A stretch of DNA of 64,000 nucleotides from Sphingorhabdus sp. M41 (GCF_001586275.1 NZ_CP014545.1:2196501-2260500); one strand, 5' to 3'; positions 28,272 through 37,829 are shown, counted from the stretch's first letter. Numbers and translations: made by a program. Notes: generated by a model from the sequence alone, not told the origin.

Positions 28272-28432
28272 CTTCTCTCTCCTTCCGATCTCTTTATATT
28301 TCGGCAGTCCTCTTCCTTTTGCAGGGCAGACAATCACGCTGTGCCCGTCTCCCGATCAGACGCAGCAAATTGCTGGCCCAAAATCCTGTCGTCCTATCCT
28401 GCGTCAATCGCGGGAGCGCCGCGATCACCTAC

Positions 28433-30007
28433 TCAATTCACCCCGCGATCTTTGCCTTCCCAATAAGGCGCGCGCAGTTCGCGGCGGAGGATCTTGCCCG
28501 ACGCATTGCGCGGCAATTCCGGGATGACATCGACCGTTTTCGGTACCTTGAAGCCGGCAATCCGTTCCTTGGCCCAGGCGATGATGCTGTCGGTGTCGAC
28601 CTCGCCGGCATCCGGCTTGGGCGAGATCACGGCTTTCACCGCTTCGCCCCATTTGGCGTCGGGGATGCCGATGACGGCGACTTCATTGACCTGCGGGTGA
28701 CCGAAGATCGCATTCTCGACTTCTGCCGGATAGACATTCTCTCCGCCGGAGATGATCATGTCCTTGACCCGGTCCTTGATGTAGAAATAGCCGTCCTCAT
28801 CCATCACCGCCGCGTCGCCGGTATAGAGCCAGCCATCGGCGTCGACCGTTTCGGCTGTCTTCTCCGGATTATCGAAATAATGCAGCATGTTGAGGCCGGA
28901 ACGTGTGGCAATTTCTCCGATTGTGCCGGGCGGAACTTCCTGCCGGTTTTCATCGACGATCTTGAGCTCGACACTGGGCAGCGGAATACCGATGCCGCGC
29001 ATCCGCTCGTTGCCCGCCGGATCATGATCCTCGGGCGGCAGGATGCAGATGGTTCCCGTCGTCTCGGTCATGCCATATTGTTGGCAGAACAGCGCCTGCG
29101 GCATGGTCTGGATGCACTGGCGCAGCAGTTCCAGCGGGATCGGCGCAGCACCATAAGTGACACTGCGGACGCTGGAGAAATCGGTATCCTTGGCGCGCGG
29201 CCAGTTGACCAGCATCTGCAGCGCGGTCGGCACCAGGAAAAACTGGTTGAGCCCCTTGTCGATACAATCGAGCACATGATCGGGATGAAATTCGGGAATG
29301 ACCATCATCGTTGCGCCATTGTAAAAGGCGATCGGACCGATGCCGGAACCGGCAATATGCGCGCAGGGCATGACCGCCAGCGTGCTGTCGCCCGGTTTCA
29401 GATCGATCCACGCATGGTCGGGCTGGTCCTCGATAAGCGGCCGCAGCTTGAACAGATTGTCATTGGCCAGCACCGCACCCTTGGGATTGCCGGTCGTGCC
29501 GGACGTGTAAAGCTGCAGCACGCCTTCTGCCGGGTCGCATTGCGGCAAGTCACCGGGCGTCGTATTGGCAATAAAATCTTCCAGAGTCGGCAGGTCGGTA
29601 CCGGATTTGGTGCAGAGTATTGTCCTGGTCTCGGGCGATTCCTTCGCGGCATTTTTTGCGACCTCGGCAAATTCCGGCTCGCAGATCAGCAGCGGTGCTC
29701 GCGTGTCTTTCAATACATAGGCCACTTCCGGTGCGGCAAGACGCCAGCCAATCGGTGCGATGACCATGCCGGCGCGACTGGCGGCGGCGAACAGGGTGAA
29801 ATAGAGGCCGCTGTTCTTGCCGAGCCAGCAGATGCGGTCGCCCTTGGCGAGACCGGCACCGGTCAGGGCCTGCGCATAAGTGGTGACCCGTTTGTCGAGC
29901 TCGGCATAGGTCACCAGACCATCGGGATCGTCGATTGCAATATTGTCCGGTATATGCTTGGCCCAATGGGCGATGGAAGATCCCATGCAGCGTCTTGTCT
30001 CTGTCAT
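28433..30007 (-). CDS. Acyl-CoA synthetase (AMP-dependent ligase)
   Basis: 524 residues from ATG 30007, preceded by AGGAG. ATP/AMP motif LQLYTSGTTGNPKGAV (about 165-180), then YGMTETTG, the hinge region YTGDAAVMDEDGYFYIKDR and the catalytic lysine in RNASGKILRREL near residue 510. It activates a carboxylic acid, probably fatty or aryl, to its CoA ester via an acyl-adenylate. The substrate class cannot be read from the sequence. Upstream, toward the methyltransferase gene, lies a palindromic repeat. Confidence 0.93.
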   Translation of the reverse strand: MTETRRCMGSSIAHWAKHIPDNIAIDDPDGLVTYAELDKRVTTYAQALTGAGLAKGDRICWLGKNSGLYFTLFAAASRAGMVIAPIGWRLAAPEVAYVLKDTRAPLLICEPEFAEVAKNAAKESPETRTILCTKSGTDLPTLEDFIANTTPGDLPQCDPAEGVLQLYTSGTTGNPKGAVLANDNLFKLRPLIEDQPDHAWIDLKPGDSTLAVMPCAHIAGSGIGPIAFYNGATMMVIPEFHPDHVLDCIDKGLNQFFLVPTALQMLVNWPRAKDTDFSSVRSVTYGAAPIPLELLRQCIQTMPQALFCQQYGMTETTGTICILPPEDHDPAGNERMRGIGIPLPSVELKIVDENRQEVPPGTIGEIATRSGLNMLHYFDNPEKTAETVDADGWLYTGDAAVMDEDGYFYIKDRVKDMIISGGENVYPAEVENAIFGHPQVNEVAVIGIPDAKWGEAVKAVISPKPDAGEVDTDSIIAWAKERIAGFKVPKTVDVIPELPRNASGKILRRELRAPYWEGKDRGVN

Positions 30008-30088
30008 TTGCCCGCTCCTATATTGTTCTGACAGCCTTGTTAATCGCGCGATTAAGACATGGCAAGGGGAACGGTGCTCGCCCCTCCT

Positions 30089-30248
30089 CTTTAGAAGTAT
30101 CAGGTCGATCATGCCCCCGGCATGATCTAAACAGTTCGGGGAAGTGTTTACCTGACACTGGGTTGGGGTGGTGGCGATGTGTGAACATCGCTCGCGCAGC
30201 GACAAGCGGCACCAAACCACCCCAACCCCTCCTTTGAAAAGGAGGGGC
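30089..30248. repeat. Dispersed palindromic repeat, family 1 relative
   Basis: Outer arms GCCCCTCCTCTTTAG (30089-) and CCTTTGAAAAGGAGGGGC (to 30247) are roughly complementary. The right side, CACCCCAACCCCTCCTTTGA then AAAGGAGGGG, equals one end of the atp-operon copy. Inside is a perfect 21-base hairpin GATCATGCC-CCC-GGCATGATC at 30107-30127. The element lies between the start of the acyl-CoA synthetase gene and the methyltransferase gene, and its right edge touches the methyltransferase stop codon. Confidence 0.72.
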
Positions 30249-30890
30249 TTAATTCTTTCGATAGACCAGCGATATATTATTGGCCGGCATCTCGATCAGG
30301 CTTTCGCGGGTGAAGCCGTTGCGCGCCGCCAGCCCATCCATATCGGCGACATCGCGCAGGCCCCAGCGCAGGTTGCGGCTCTTGAGGCTGCGTTCGAAGG
30401 CGAGATTGCCCGGCGCGGTTTCGACATCATCGCGCAGATAGGGCCCGTAGAGATAGAGAGGCGCGCCCGGAGCGAGCAGCTTGCCGGCCTTTGCAAACAG
30501 GCCGATGCTCGATTCCCACGGGCTGATATGGACCATGTTGATGCACAGGATCGCCGCCACATCCTGTACGTCCCATTGCGCGGCCTGCGCATCGAGCTGT
30601 TTCGGCGGCAGGATATTGCCCACTGCTTCGCGCTTGGTCCAGGCAGCGATGGACTCGCAACAGGCCGGATCGGGATCGCTTGGCTGGAAGGTCAGGCCGG
30701 GAAAGGTCCGCCCGAAATAGACCGCATGTTCGCCGGTGCCGCTGGCGATTTCCAATATGGTGCCATGGTCGGGCAGGATATCGCGCAGGGCCGCGACAAT
30801 CGCATCGCGGTTGCGCAGCGTTGCCGGGGCATGGCGCTGTTCACCCGGAGCGGCATCGTCGATGGTCCAGGGTTTCGGATCGGTCATCAT
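30249..30890 (-). CDS. DUF938 family SAM-dependent methyltransferase-like protein
   Basis: 213 residues. The Rossmann-type SAM motif is ILEIASGTGEHAVYFGRTFP (about 45-64), preceded by APATLRNRDAI and followed by WQPSDPDP-like FQPSDPDPACCESI, all typical of DUF938. The substrate is unknown. Its ATG overlaps the stop of the upstream symporter gene by 4 bases (ATGA), and its stop codon abuts the repeat. Confidence 0.85.
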   Translation of the reverse strand: MMTDPKPWTIDDAAPGEQRHAPATLRNRDAIVAALRDILPDHGTILEIASGTGEHAVYFGRTFPGLTFQPSDPDPACCESIAAWTKREAVGNILPPKQLDAQAAQWDVQDVAAILCINMVHISPWESSIGLFAKAGKLLAPGAPLYLYGPYLRDDVETAPGNLAFERSLKSRNLRWGLRDVADMDGLAARNGFTRESLIEMPANNISLVYRKN

Positions 30891-31867
30891 CTGTCTCCCG
30901 CATCGATAGGCTGCCGCCGCCAGACTGCGGCAAGGAAACTGCCGATGACGACGTGATAGACAGCCGATATGGCGCTTGGCACCGGCGCGAGCGCTGCCTG
31001 CATCGGGCTGGTAAATTGCGCGGCAAAAGTGGGTGTGGAGGCGAGGCTGGAGCCGAGGCCGCTATTCTGCATGCCGACCTCGATGCTGATCGTCCGGCGC
31101 TCCGCTTCGCCGAGGCCCATGATTTTGGTGATCAGATAGCCAAGCCCGAAACCGAAGACATGGAGCATTAATATCGCCAGCATCAGCACCCCGAAATGCG
31201 CTTCGATCAGCGCCTTGTTATTGGCAATAATGCCGCCAATGATCAGCACGACGACGATTACCGACGCGAGCGGGGATATGACCGCTAATTTCTCCGTCGC
31301 TCTGGGCAGATAGCGGTTGAACAGGACACCTGCGATAACCGGCAGCAACACGATCGAGACCATGTTGAGGAACAGACTCCACTGGTCAATCTCGACATAT
31401 TTGCCGGCAAGCCATCCGGTCAGCAGCGGCGTTGCAATGACCGCGATCAGGGTCGAGGCCATGGTCATCGTCACCGACAGCGCCAGATTGGCATTGGCGA
31501 GATAGGCGACGACATTGGACGCTGTGCCGCCGGGGCAGCAGGCGACGAGGATCAGGCCGACCGCGAGACCGGTCTCCAGCCCGAATGTCATGGCGAGACA
31601 TATCCCGGCCAGCGGCATCACGGTAAATTGCAGGATGACCCCGGTTGCCACGCAGCGCGGGATTCTGGTGATCCGCCTGAAATCGTCAAAGGACAGGGTC
31701 AGACCCATGCCGAGCATCACCAGCCCGAGCATCACACTGACCAGCGGCTGGCCGAGCGGGCGGAAACGGCCATCGACGATCCAGAGGAAATGTTCGGGCA
31801 GAAACCATGCCCAGGCTGTCCCCAAAACTGTCCACAGGGCGAAAAGATTGGTCAGGCGGTGGATCAA
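30887..31867 (-). CDS. Bile acid:sodium symporter family (BASS/SBF) transporter
   Basis: 326 residues, about ten membrane segments. Family motifs are MLGMGLTLSFDDFRRITRIP and VGLILVACCPGGTASNVVAY (the CPGGxxSN crossover region), with GMQNSGLGSSLAS in the second half. Bacterial members import organic anions or pantoate-like acids with sodium; the substrate is unknown. The start is TTG 31867 with GGAGG 6-7 bases upstream; that GGAGG is part of the edge of the repeat at 31873-31982. Confidence 0.88.
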   Translation of the reverse strand: MIHRLTNLFALWTVLGTAWAWFLPEHFLWIVDGRFRPLGQPLVSVMLGLVMLGMGLTLSFDDFRRITRIPRCVATGVILQFTVMPLAGICLAMTFGLETGLAVGLILVACCPGGTASNVVAYLANANLALSVTMTMASTLIAVIATPLLTGWLAGKYVEIDQWSLFLNMVSIVLLPVIAGVLFNRYLPRATEKLAVISPLASVIVVVLIIGGIIANNKALIEAHFGVLMLAILMLHVFGFGLGYLITKIMGLGEAERRTISIEVGMQNSGLGSSLASTPTFAAQFTSPMQAALAPVPSAISAVYHVVIGSFLAAVWRRQPIDAGDR

Positions 31868-31872
31868 TTATT

Positions 31873-31982
31873 TCCTCCCTGTCGCGAAGCGATGGGGAGG
31901 TGGCAGCCGACGCGGCTGACGGAGGGGCCCCTCCACCATCCTGCGGATGGTCCCCCTCCCCACGGCTGCGCCGCAGGGAGGA
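31873..31982. repeat. Palindromic repeat, family 2 (CTCCCTG...CAGGGAG)
   Basis: The left arm (CCTCCCTGTCGCGAAGCGAT then GGGGAGG) pairs with the right arm (CTCCCCACGGCTGCGCCGCA then GGGAGG). The centre is a smaller hairpin around CACCATCCTGCGGATGGT. It fills the gap between gcvPB and the BASS gene and is distinct from family 1. On the minus strand its edge supplies the GGAGG in front of the BASS start codon. Confidence 0.8.
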
Positions 31983-32016
31983 TGATGTTTTGCGAATATG
32001 TCAGACTTGCGCCCCC

Positions 32017-33600
32017 TCATTCCGCAGCTTGAGCAAAATCCTCGTCTTCCGTCCACACCAATATCGGTTTGCGCGCGGCCCGGGTTTCGTCGAGGCGGCG
32101 GCGCGGGGCGAAATAGGGCGCGGATTTCAGCGTCTCGTCGCCCGCCTTGGCGCGCTCGGCCACCGAACGGAAGGCGCCGATAAACTGATCGATCGCCGCC
32201 TTGCTCTCGGTCTCGGTCGGCTCGACCAGCATCGCGCCGTGGACAACCAGCGGGAAATACATGGTCATCGGGTGATAGCCCTCGTCGATCATGCCCTTGG
32301 CCAGATCGAGCGTCGACAGGTCGTTGGTGAAGCCCTTATCCGAGAACAGCGCCTCGTGCATGCACGGCCCGCTGTGCGCGAAAGGCGCATCGAGCACGTC
32401 TTCCAGACTGCGCAGGATATAATTGGCATTGAGCACGGCGTCTTCTGCCACCTGTTTCAGACCGTCTGCGCCGTGGCTGAGTATATAGGTCAGCGCGCGG
32501 GTGAACATGCCCATCTGGCCGTGAAAGGCGCTCATCCGGCCGAATGTGTGCGGATGCCGGTCCTCCACGGTCTCTTCCTCGACCAGAGTGATATGGCCAT
32601 CGGCATGACGCTCGGTAAAGGGTAGCGGGCCATAAGGCGCCAGCGCTTCGGACAATACCACGGGACCGGAACCCGGCCCGCCGCCGCCGTGCGGTGTGGA
32701 GAAGGTCTTGTGCAGATTGATATGCATCGCGTCGATGCCGAGATCGCCGGGCCGGACCTTGCCAACGATCGCATTGAAATTCGCGCCGTCGCAATAAACA
32801 TAACCGCCCGCAGCGTGCACCGCGTCGGAAATCGCCTTCATGTCGGGCTCGAACAGGCCGCAAGTGTTCGGATTGGTGATCATCACGCCCGCCACGTCGG
32901 GGCCGAGACGCGCCTTCAGCGCCTCCAGATCGACCCGGCCAGCGGCATTGGCGGGAATATCCTCGACCTTGTATCCGGCAAAGGCGGCCGTTGCCGGATT
33001 GGTGCCATGGGCGCTTTCGGGCACGAGGATCACTTCACGGGCGTCGCCGCGCGCTTCAAGGGCAGCCCGGATGCAGAGGATGCCGCAAAGCTCGCCATGG
33101 GCGCCGGCCTTGGGGGTCATCGCCACGCCGTGCATGCCGGTCAGCTTGATCAGCCAGACGGCCAGTTCGTTGATCACACCCAGTGCACCCTGCACGCTGT
33201 CCACCGGCTGCAGCGGATGGATATCGGCAAAGCCCTTGAGCCGCGCCATTTTCTCGTTGAGCCGCGGATTATGCTTCATCGTGCAGCTGCCGAGCGGGAA
33301 CAGGCCTACGTCGATCGCATAATTCTGGCGGCTGAGCCTGGTATAGTGACGCACCATTTCGCCTTCGGACAAGCCGGGAATGGCGATCGGCGTTTCGCGT
33401 TCGAGGCCGCCGAGACGGCTTGCTACTTGCGGAGCCTCGGGCAGATCGACGCCGCTACGATCCGGCGAGCCGATTTCGAAAATCAGCGGTTCGTCGACCA
33501 TCAGGGCGCGGTTGCCGGTGTGGGTGGTGATGCTATTCTGGTCGGGCATGATCAGATTGGCTTTCTGCTGTGTCGGGCGTCCTTCGGCGAGCATGGTCAT
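32017..33600 (-). CDS. gcvPB: Glycine dehydrogenase (decarboxylating) subunit 2
   Basis: 527 residues from ATG 33600, in ATGA overlap with the gcvPA stop. The PLP-binding lysine is Lys298 in [20 protein letters not shown], the hallmark of P-protein; GSCTMKHNP and [12 protein letters not shown] are also typical. With GcvPA it forms the P-protein, which decarboxylates glycine and loads the aminomethyl group onto the lipoyl arm of GcvH. The split P-protein arrangement is common in alphaproteobacteria. It ends the glycine cleavage operon. Confidence 0.97.
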   Translation of the reverse strand: MTMLAEGRPTQQKANLIMPDQNSITTHTGNRALMVDEPLIFEIGSPDRSGVDLPEAPQVASRLGGLERETPIAIPGLSEGEMVRHYTRLSRQNYAIDVGLFPLGSCTMKHNPRLNEKMARLKGFADIHPLQPVDSVQGALGVINELAVWLIKLTGMHGVAMTPKAGAHGELCGILCIRAALEARGDAREVILVPESAHGTNPATAAFAGYKVEDIPANAAGRVDLEALKARLGPDVAGVMITNPNTCGLFEPDMKAISDAVHAAGGYVYCDGANFNAIVGKVRPGDLGIDAMHINLHKTFSTPHGGGGPGSGPVVLSEALAPYGPLPFTERHADGHITLVEEETVEDRHPHTFGRMSAFHGQMGMFTRALTYILSHGADGLKQVAEDAVLNANYILRSLEDVLDAPFAHSGPCMHEALFSDKGFTNDLSTLDLAKGMIDEGYHPMTMYFPLVVHGAMLVEPTETESKAAIDQFIGAFRSVAERAKAGDETLKSAPYFAPRRRLDETRAARKPILVWTEDEDFAQAAE

Positions 33601-34955
33601 GACAGGGCTCCTTCCAGAGCGGTTGCAAATTGCTCGACTTCTCCGTCGGTCGAAGTTTCGGTGACGGCGACAAGCAATCCGTTGGCGAGCGGCTGTTCCT
33701 GCGGATAGAGCCGGCCGAGGGAGACGCCGGCGAGAATCCGCTGATCGGCAAGCTGCCGCACGATGGGCCGTGAATCCGTATCAAGAACCAGGGTAAATTC
33801 ATTGAAAAAGCTGTCATTTAACAATGAAACACCTTTGATCGACGAAAGCCGGTCCGCCGCCTGCACCGCTTTTTTGTGATTGAGCATCGCCAGTTCGCGC
33901 AACCCTTTTTCACCAAGCAAGGTCATATGCGCGGTGAAAGCCAGCGCGCACAGGCCGCTGTTGGTGCAGATATTGGACGTCGCTTTCTCGCGGCGGATAT
34001 GCTGCTCGCGAGTGGAAAGCGTCAGGACAAAGCCGCGCTTGCCTTCAGCGTCGACGGTCTCGCCGCAGAGCCGGCCGGGCATTTGCCGGACATATTTCTG
34101 CTTGCAGCCGAACAGGCCGACATAGGGACCGCCAAATTGCAGGCCGACGCCCAGCGACTGGCCTTCCCCGACGACGATATCGGCATCCATTTCACCCGGC
34201 GATTTGATCGCGCCGAGCGCAACGGGCTCGGTAACGACGGCGATCAGCAAGGCTTTATGCTGGTGCGCTTTCTCCGCGATCGCGGAGAGATCGCCAATGC
34301 GGCCCAATATATCGGGATATTGCACGACCACGCAGCTGGTTTCGTCGTCAATCTGGTCCAGCATGTTCTGGCCGTCGGTGGCGGCATCGAGAGTCGGCAC
34401 CTGATAGGACAAATTGTCCTTGGTGAAGCGCGCCATGGTCCTGGCGACCGACACATAATGGGGATGCAGGCCGGACGAAAGAATCGCCTTGCTGCGTTTT
34501 GTGATCCGCTGCGCCATGGTGATCGCTTCCCAGCAAGCGGTCGAGCCATCATACATAGAGGCATTGGCGACATCGACACCGAACAGGCGGGCGACCTGAG
34601 TCTGGAATTCGAACAACGTTTGCAACGTGCCCTGCGCGATTTCCGGCTGATAGGGCGTGTAGGCGGTCAGAAATTCACCGCGCTGGATGATATGGTCAAC
34701 GCTGGCGGGGACATGGTGACGATAGGCCCCTGCCCCCAGGAAGAACGGCATGTCGCCGGCAGCATGATTCTTTTTGGCCAGCGCCTTCATATGCGCTTCC
34801 ACTGCCATCTCGCCGGCGTGCATCGGCAGCCCCTCGATCGGTCCGTTCAGCCGGGCTTGTTCCGGCACATCGACGAACAGATCGTCAACCGATTGCGCGC
34901 CGATGGTGGCCAGCATTGATTGCCGGTCTTCAGGAGTCAGAGGGAGATAACGCAT
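33597..34955 (-). CDS. gcvPA: Glycine dehydrogenase (decarboxylating) subunit 1
   Basis: 452 residues from ATG 34955 ([20 protein letters not shown]), with GGAAGGAAG upstream. The open frame continues to 35066 through the inserted repeat, but those residues are repeat-coded and not family sequence. Characteristic segments: [32 protein letters not shown] and [20 protein letters not shown]. It is partner of GcvPB in the cytoplasmic P-protein heterotetramer. Confidence 0.96.
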   Translation of the reverse strand: MRYLPLTPEDRQSMLATIGAQSVDDLFVDVPEQARLNGPIEGLPMHAGEMAVEAHMKALAKKNHAAGDMPFFLGAGAYRHHVPASVDHIIQRGEFLTAYTPYQPEIAQGTLQTLFEFQTQVARLFGVDVANASMYDGSTACWEAITMAQRITKRSKAILSSGLHPHYVSVARTMARFTKDNLSYQVPTLDAATDGQNMLDQIDDETSCVVVQYPDILGRIGDLSAIAEKAHQHKALLIAVVTEPVALGAIKSPGEMDADIVVGEGQSLGVGLQFGGPYVGLFGCKQKYVRQMPGRLCGETVDAEGKRGFVLTLSTREQHIRREKATSNICTNSGLCALAFTAHMTLLGEKGLRELAMLNHKKAVQAADRLSSIKGVSLLNDSFFNEFTLVLDTDSRPIVRQLADQRILAGVSLGRLYPQEQPLANGLLVAVTETSTDGEVEQFATALEGALS

Positions 34956-34974
34956 TACATTCTTCCTTCCAATC

Positions 34975-35094
34975 GCCCCTCCCTTTCGAGGGAGGGGAAA
35001 GGGGTGGGTTACGAGGAAGCTGGCTCGATGCCAGCATCCAAATTTGCGAGTGAGGACAGGCCCCACCCCAACCCCTCCCCTGAAGGGGAGTGGC
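34975..35094. repeat. Dispersed palindromic repeat, family 1, copy in the gcv operon
   Basis: About 120 bp between gcvH and gcvPA. Its reverse complement aligns end to end with the atp-operon copy (2924-3047): terminal hairpins of the CCCTCCCTCGAAAGGGAGGG type, GGGGTTGGGGTGGGGC, GTCCTCAC and the central GGCATCGAGCCA. The gcvPA frame remains open through it, and the native gcvPA ribosome site lies outside it. Confidence 0.86.
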
Positions 35095-35103
35095 TATATA
35101 ATC

Positions 35104-35475
35104 CTACAGATCGTCGACAAAGGCCTTGTAAGCTTTCTCGTCCATCAGATCGCTGAGCTCATCCTTGTCCGACAGCGTGATCCGGAAAAACCAGCCATCT
35201 TCTTCGGCCGATGAATTGACCAGCCCCGGCTCATCTTCCAGCGCTTCGTTCACTTCGATCACTTCGCCGGAAACCGCGGCATAGACGTCGGATGCAGCCT
35301 TGACCGATTCCACCACGGCGGCATCATCGCCCTGCTCCAGTTCCGTGCCGACTTCCGGCACTTCGATAAACACGATGTCGCCCAGCTGTTCCTGCGCATA
35401 GTCGGTGATACCGACGGTTGCCGTGTCGCCTTCGACCTCGACCCATTCATGTTCATCGGTAAAATATCGGCTCAT
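35104..35475 (-). CDS. gcvH: Glycine cleavage system H protein
   Basis: 123 residues, normal length. The lipoylation lysine is Lys59 in [19 protein letters not shown]. GcvH carries the aminomethyl intermediate between P- and T-proteins. The N-terminus [20 protein letters not shown] is canonical. It follows gcvT by 23 bases; the 148 bases to gcvPA are filled mostly by the repeat. Confidence 0.97.
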   Translation of the reverse strand: MSRYFTDEHEWVEVEGDTATVGITDYAQEQLGDIVFIEVPEVGTELEQGDDAAVVESVKAASDVYAAVSGEVIEVNEALEDEPGLVNSSAEEDGWFFRITLSDKDELSDLMDEKAYKAFVDDL

Positions 35476-35498
35476 TCTCGTTTCCTCTTCCTGTCAAT

Positions 35499-36644
35499 CT
35501 ATGGCTTGGGTTTGCGGTGATAGTTATGCGGTACAAAGGGCATGTCGGCGACGGTGCAAGCAATTTTCTTTCCGCGCTGCTCGACGGTGATGGCGGTTCC
35601 GGTTTCCGACAGGTCCATCGGGACATAAGCCATGGCAATGGGCCGCTGTAGCGTCGGCGAGAAACCGCCGCTCGTGACATTGCCGATGGTCGCACCGGCA
35701 GCGTCGATCACGGTCGCGCCTTCACGAATGGGTTGGCGGCCATCGACAAACAGGCCGACCCGCTTCTTCGCGGCCTTGTCCGGATATTGCGCAAGCACGC
35801 GCTCGGCTCCGGCAAAATTGCCTTCCTCGCGCCGCGCCCTGGAAAGGGCGAAATTCAGATTGGCTTCGACCGGCAATATGTCGGCATTCATGTCATGGCC
35901 GTACAGCGGCAGCCCCGCTTCAAGTCGGAGGCTGTCGCGGGCACCGAGGCCAATCGGACGCACTTCGTCCAGCTCCGTCAGAGCGGCGGCCAGGGTCACC
36001 GCATGTTCGGCCGGCACGCTGATTTCAAAGCCGTCTTCCCCGGTATAGCCCGAACGGCTGATGCCGAGCGGGATCCCGCGCCACAGAAACGGGCCCGCTT
36101 CCATGAAATGAAGATCGGTTGGCACAGGCCAGTTCGGCTCGCCCGGATCGATCCCGAGCTTGGCCAGCGCTTCTGCGGCCTTGGGGCCTTGCAACGCCAA
36201 TAGCGCTGCGTCTTCCAGATGGTGAAGCGTCAGGCTGTCGGGCAGCTGTGCCTGCAGATAGGCGATATCGTCATGCTTGGTCGCGCCATTGACCACCAGA
36301 TAGAGATGGTCGCCGGCGTTGGTGACCATCAGATCATCCAATATCCCGCCATCTTGCGCCAGCAGCAACGTGTAGCGGATTTTCCCCGGTGCCAGCGCCG
36401 ACAGATTGCCCGGCGTGATCCGCTCCAGTGCATCGGCAGCGCCCTCGCCCACCAGCTGCAACTGGCCCATGTGCGACACGTCGAACAGGCCTGCTTCGGT
36501 CCGGGTCCAGATATGTTCGGCCATCACGCCTTCATATTGCACCGGCATTTCGTAACCCGCGAAGGGCACCATCCGTGCGCCGAGGCCGCGGTGCCAGTCG
36601 CCCAGTGGCAATTGTTTCAGATTTTCGGTATTTTCACTCATCAT
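35499..36644 (-). CDS. gcvT: Glycine cleavage system T protein (aminomethyltransferase)
   Basis: 381 residues; two adjacent ATGs (36644 and 36641) are possible starts. Family features are MVPFAGYEMPVQYEGVMAEH, FDVSHMGQLQLVGEGA, the folate-site region SRSGYTGEDGFEISVP and ARDSLRLEAGLPLYGHDM. It transfers the methylene group to tetrahydrofolate and releases ammonia. It is the first gene behind the tandem glycine riboswitch, 45 bases downstream of it, so glycine should induce the operon. Confidence 0.97.
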   Translation of the reverse strand: MMSENTENLKQLPLGDWHRGLGARMVPFAGYEMPVQYEGVMAEHIWTRTEAGLFDVSHMGQLQLVGEGAADALERITPGNLSALAPGKIRYTLLLAQDGGILDDLMVTNAGDHLYLVVNGATKHDDIAYLQAQLPDSLTLHHLEDAALLALQGPKAAEALAKLGIDPGEPNWPVPTDLHFMEAGPFLWRGIPLGISRSGYTGEDGFEISVPAEHAVTLAAALTELDEVRPIGLGARDSLRLEAGLPLYGHDMNADILPVEANLNFALSRARREEGNFAGAERVLAQYPDKAAKKRVGLFVDGRQPIREGATVIDAAGATIGNVTSGGFSPTLQRPIAMAYVPMDLSETGTAITVEQRGKKIACTVADMPFVPHNYHRKPKP

Positions 36645-36689
36645 ATTTCCGGATCAAGAAGACAGCCCGCAGCAAAGCCCTGCAAAACT

Positions 36690-36935
36690 GCCCCCTCTGT
36701 CACGGAACCTGAGAGTTTCATCTTCCTTCGCCAAGGCTTCGGCGGAAAGGTCCGCCGTCGCAAAAGCGACGAAGATTTACCCCTTCGGTGGAGCGCCGGT
36801 CATTGCGACCATCCACTCTCTTTCCAGAGTGCTTGTAAGACGGTTGCGGTCCGTTGGCCTGAGAGTTTCCGGGGCGGTTGCTCCTTCGGCGGCCTTTCGG
36901 TCTGGTGGGACAGAAAAACACTCTCCCGCAACGCC
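36690..36935 (-). promoter_or_regulatory. Tandem glycine riboswitch upstream of gcvT
   Basis: On the minus strand two glycine aptamers follow each other. Aptamer 1 (about 36935-36838) has GCGGGAGAGTG, CCGAAGGAGCAA and GGAAACTCTCAGGCC; aptamer 2 (about 36833-36690) has CTGGAAAGAGAGTGG, CACCGAAGGGGTAAAT and GAAACTCTCAGGTTCC followed by GACAGAGGGG. The YCGAAGG core and the AAACTCTCAGG box are the glycine-binding consensus, present in both. No strong terminator follows, so the ON-type control may act on termination or on translation of gcvT. This fills most of the 402-base gene-free stretch 36645-37046. Confidence 0.95.
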
Positions 36936-36974
36936 TCATGAACCTTGCCCATAGGCGCCGATCAAAAAGCAGAC

Positions 36975-37006
36975 TTATGAGTGGATGACCCGGTGGGCGG
37001 TGTCAA
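36975..37006 (-). promoter_or_regulatory. Candidate promoter for the gcv transcript
   Basis: On the minus strand a perfect -35 hexamer TTGACA lies at 37006-37001. The best -10-like hexamer (TCATAA, 36980-36975) is 20 bases away, longer than ideal, and lies 40 bases before the riboswitch. The position is right for a riboswitch promoter; the -10 assignment is weak. Confidence 0.35.
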
Positions 37007-37046
37007 TGATTCTGTTGTGCGGTGCAGTATTTTTCGACGGGCTTGT

Positions 37047-37706
37047 TCAAACCATCGCCCAGACCGCGTCGTTCTCATGCACGAATGCTCCGGGTTCATC
37101 CTCACCCATCAGCGCCACAATCGCATCGGCGACATCGCTGGCGAGGATCGAACGGAAGCGGCGGAATTTGCCGTGCAATAACAGGTCCATGATCGGGCTG
37201 GCGGCGATTGCCAGGCTTTCACCGAGCCGATTTTCGCCCTTCCGTTCGCCGCGCAGCAGGCCGGGGCGGATGATATCGAGACGATCAAAATTCTGGGCAC
37301 GGAGCAGGTCCTCGGCTTCACCCTTGGTCTTCAGGTAGAAACTCGATGCTGTGCTGTCCGCCATGGTTGACGATATGGCAATGAAATGTATCGCGCCCGA
37401 GGCTTTGGCTGCCGCCGCGACGGCTCCGACCAGATCGCGATCGACCGCTGCAAATTCTTCCTTCGATCCGGCCTTTTTCATCGTCGATCCGAGGCAGGAT
37501 ATGACGATGTCGGGTTTGATCTTCGCGATGGTCACGGGCCAGTTTTCCTGCAGCTGGACGTGGATTCGCGCCTTGCCGACATCCTCGCGATAGGGCCTGC
37601 GGAGCAGCAGATGAAGCTTCTTGTCCGCGCCCTGCTCGACCAGCTTGCGGGTCAGCAATCCGCCGATCAGGCCGGTGGCGCCGACGATCAGGATTTTTTC
37701 GGCCAT
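37047..37706 (-). CDS. Atypical short-chain dehydrogenase, NAD(P)-binding (TIP30/NmrA-like)
   Basis: 219 residues from ATG 37706; the frame runs on to 37769 without family sequence. The nucleotide-binding motif ILIVGATGLIGG (about 5-16) is followed by RRPYRED, IVISCLGSTMKKAGS, FIAISSTMADSTASSFYLKTKGEAED (YxxxK in YLKTK) and a substrate-side IIRPGLLRG. Similar proteins are annotated as oxidoreductases or semialdehyde-dehydrogenase-like; the substrate is unknown. It is the last gene on the minus strand before the riboswitch promoter, 123 bases after the dGTPase gene. Confidence 0.78.
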   Translation of the reverse strand: MAEKILIVGATGLIGGLLTRKLVEQGADKKLHLLLRRPYREDVGKARIHVQLQENWPVTIAKIKPDIVISCLGSTMKKAGSKEEFAAVDRDLVGAVAAAAKASGAIHFIAISSTMADSTASSFYLKTKGEAEDLLRAQNFDRLDIIRPGLLRGERKGENRLGESLAIAASPIMDLLLHGKFRRFRSILASDVADAIVALMGEDEPGAFVHENDAVWAMV

Positions 37707-37829
37707 GTTCAGGGTCTCCGCAGGCTGTCGATATGATAAGACCTCATAGCAGCGAACACTGCTATCCACACCACTTTATGGGCTGCTCACCTATTCGGGT
37801 TGCGCCAAGGCCTCGCGCGAGTGACAGGA

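Noticed and set aside
28319-30031. 570-codon open frame on the plus strand
   Set aside because: It lies antisense to the acyl-CoA synthetase gene with its clear motifs; the encoded sequence has no recognisable domain and is the usual antisense frame produced by GC-biased codon use.
34956-35066. N-terminal extension of GcvPA
   Set aside because: The extra 37 codons are translation of the inserted repeat; [11 protein letters not shown] at 34955 is the family N-terminus and has its own ribosome site.
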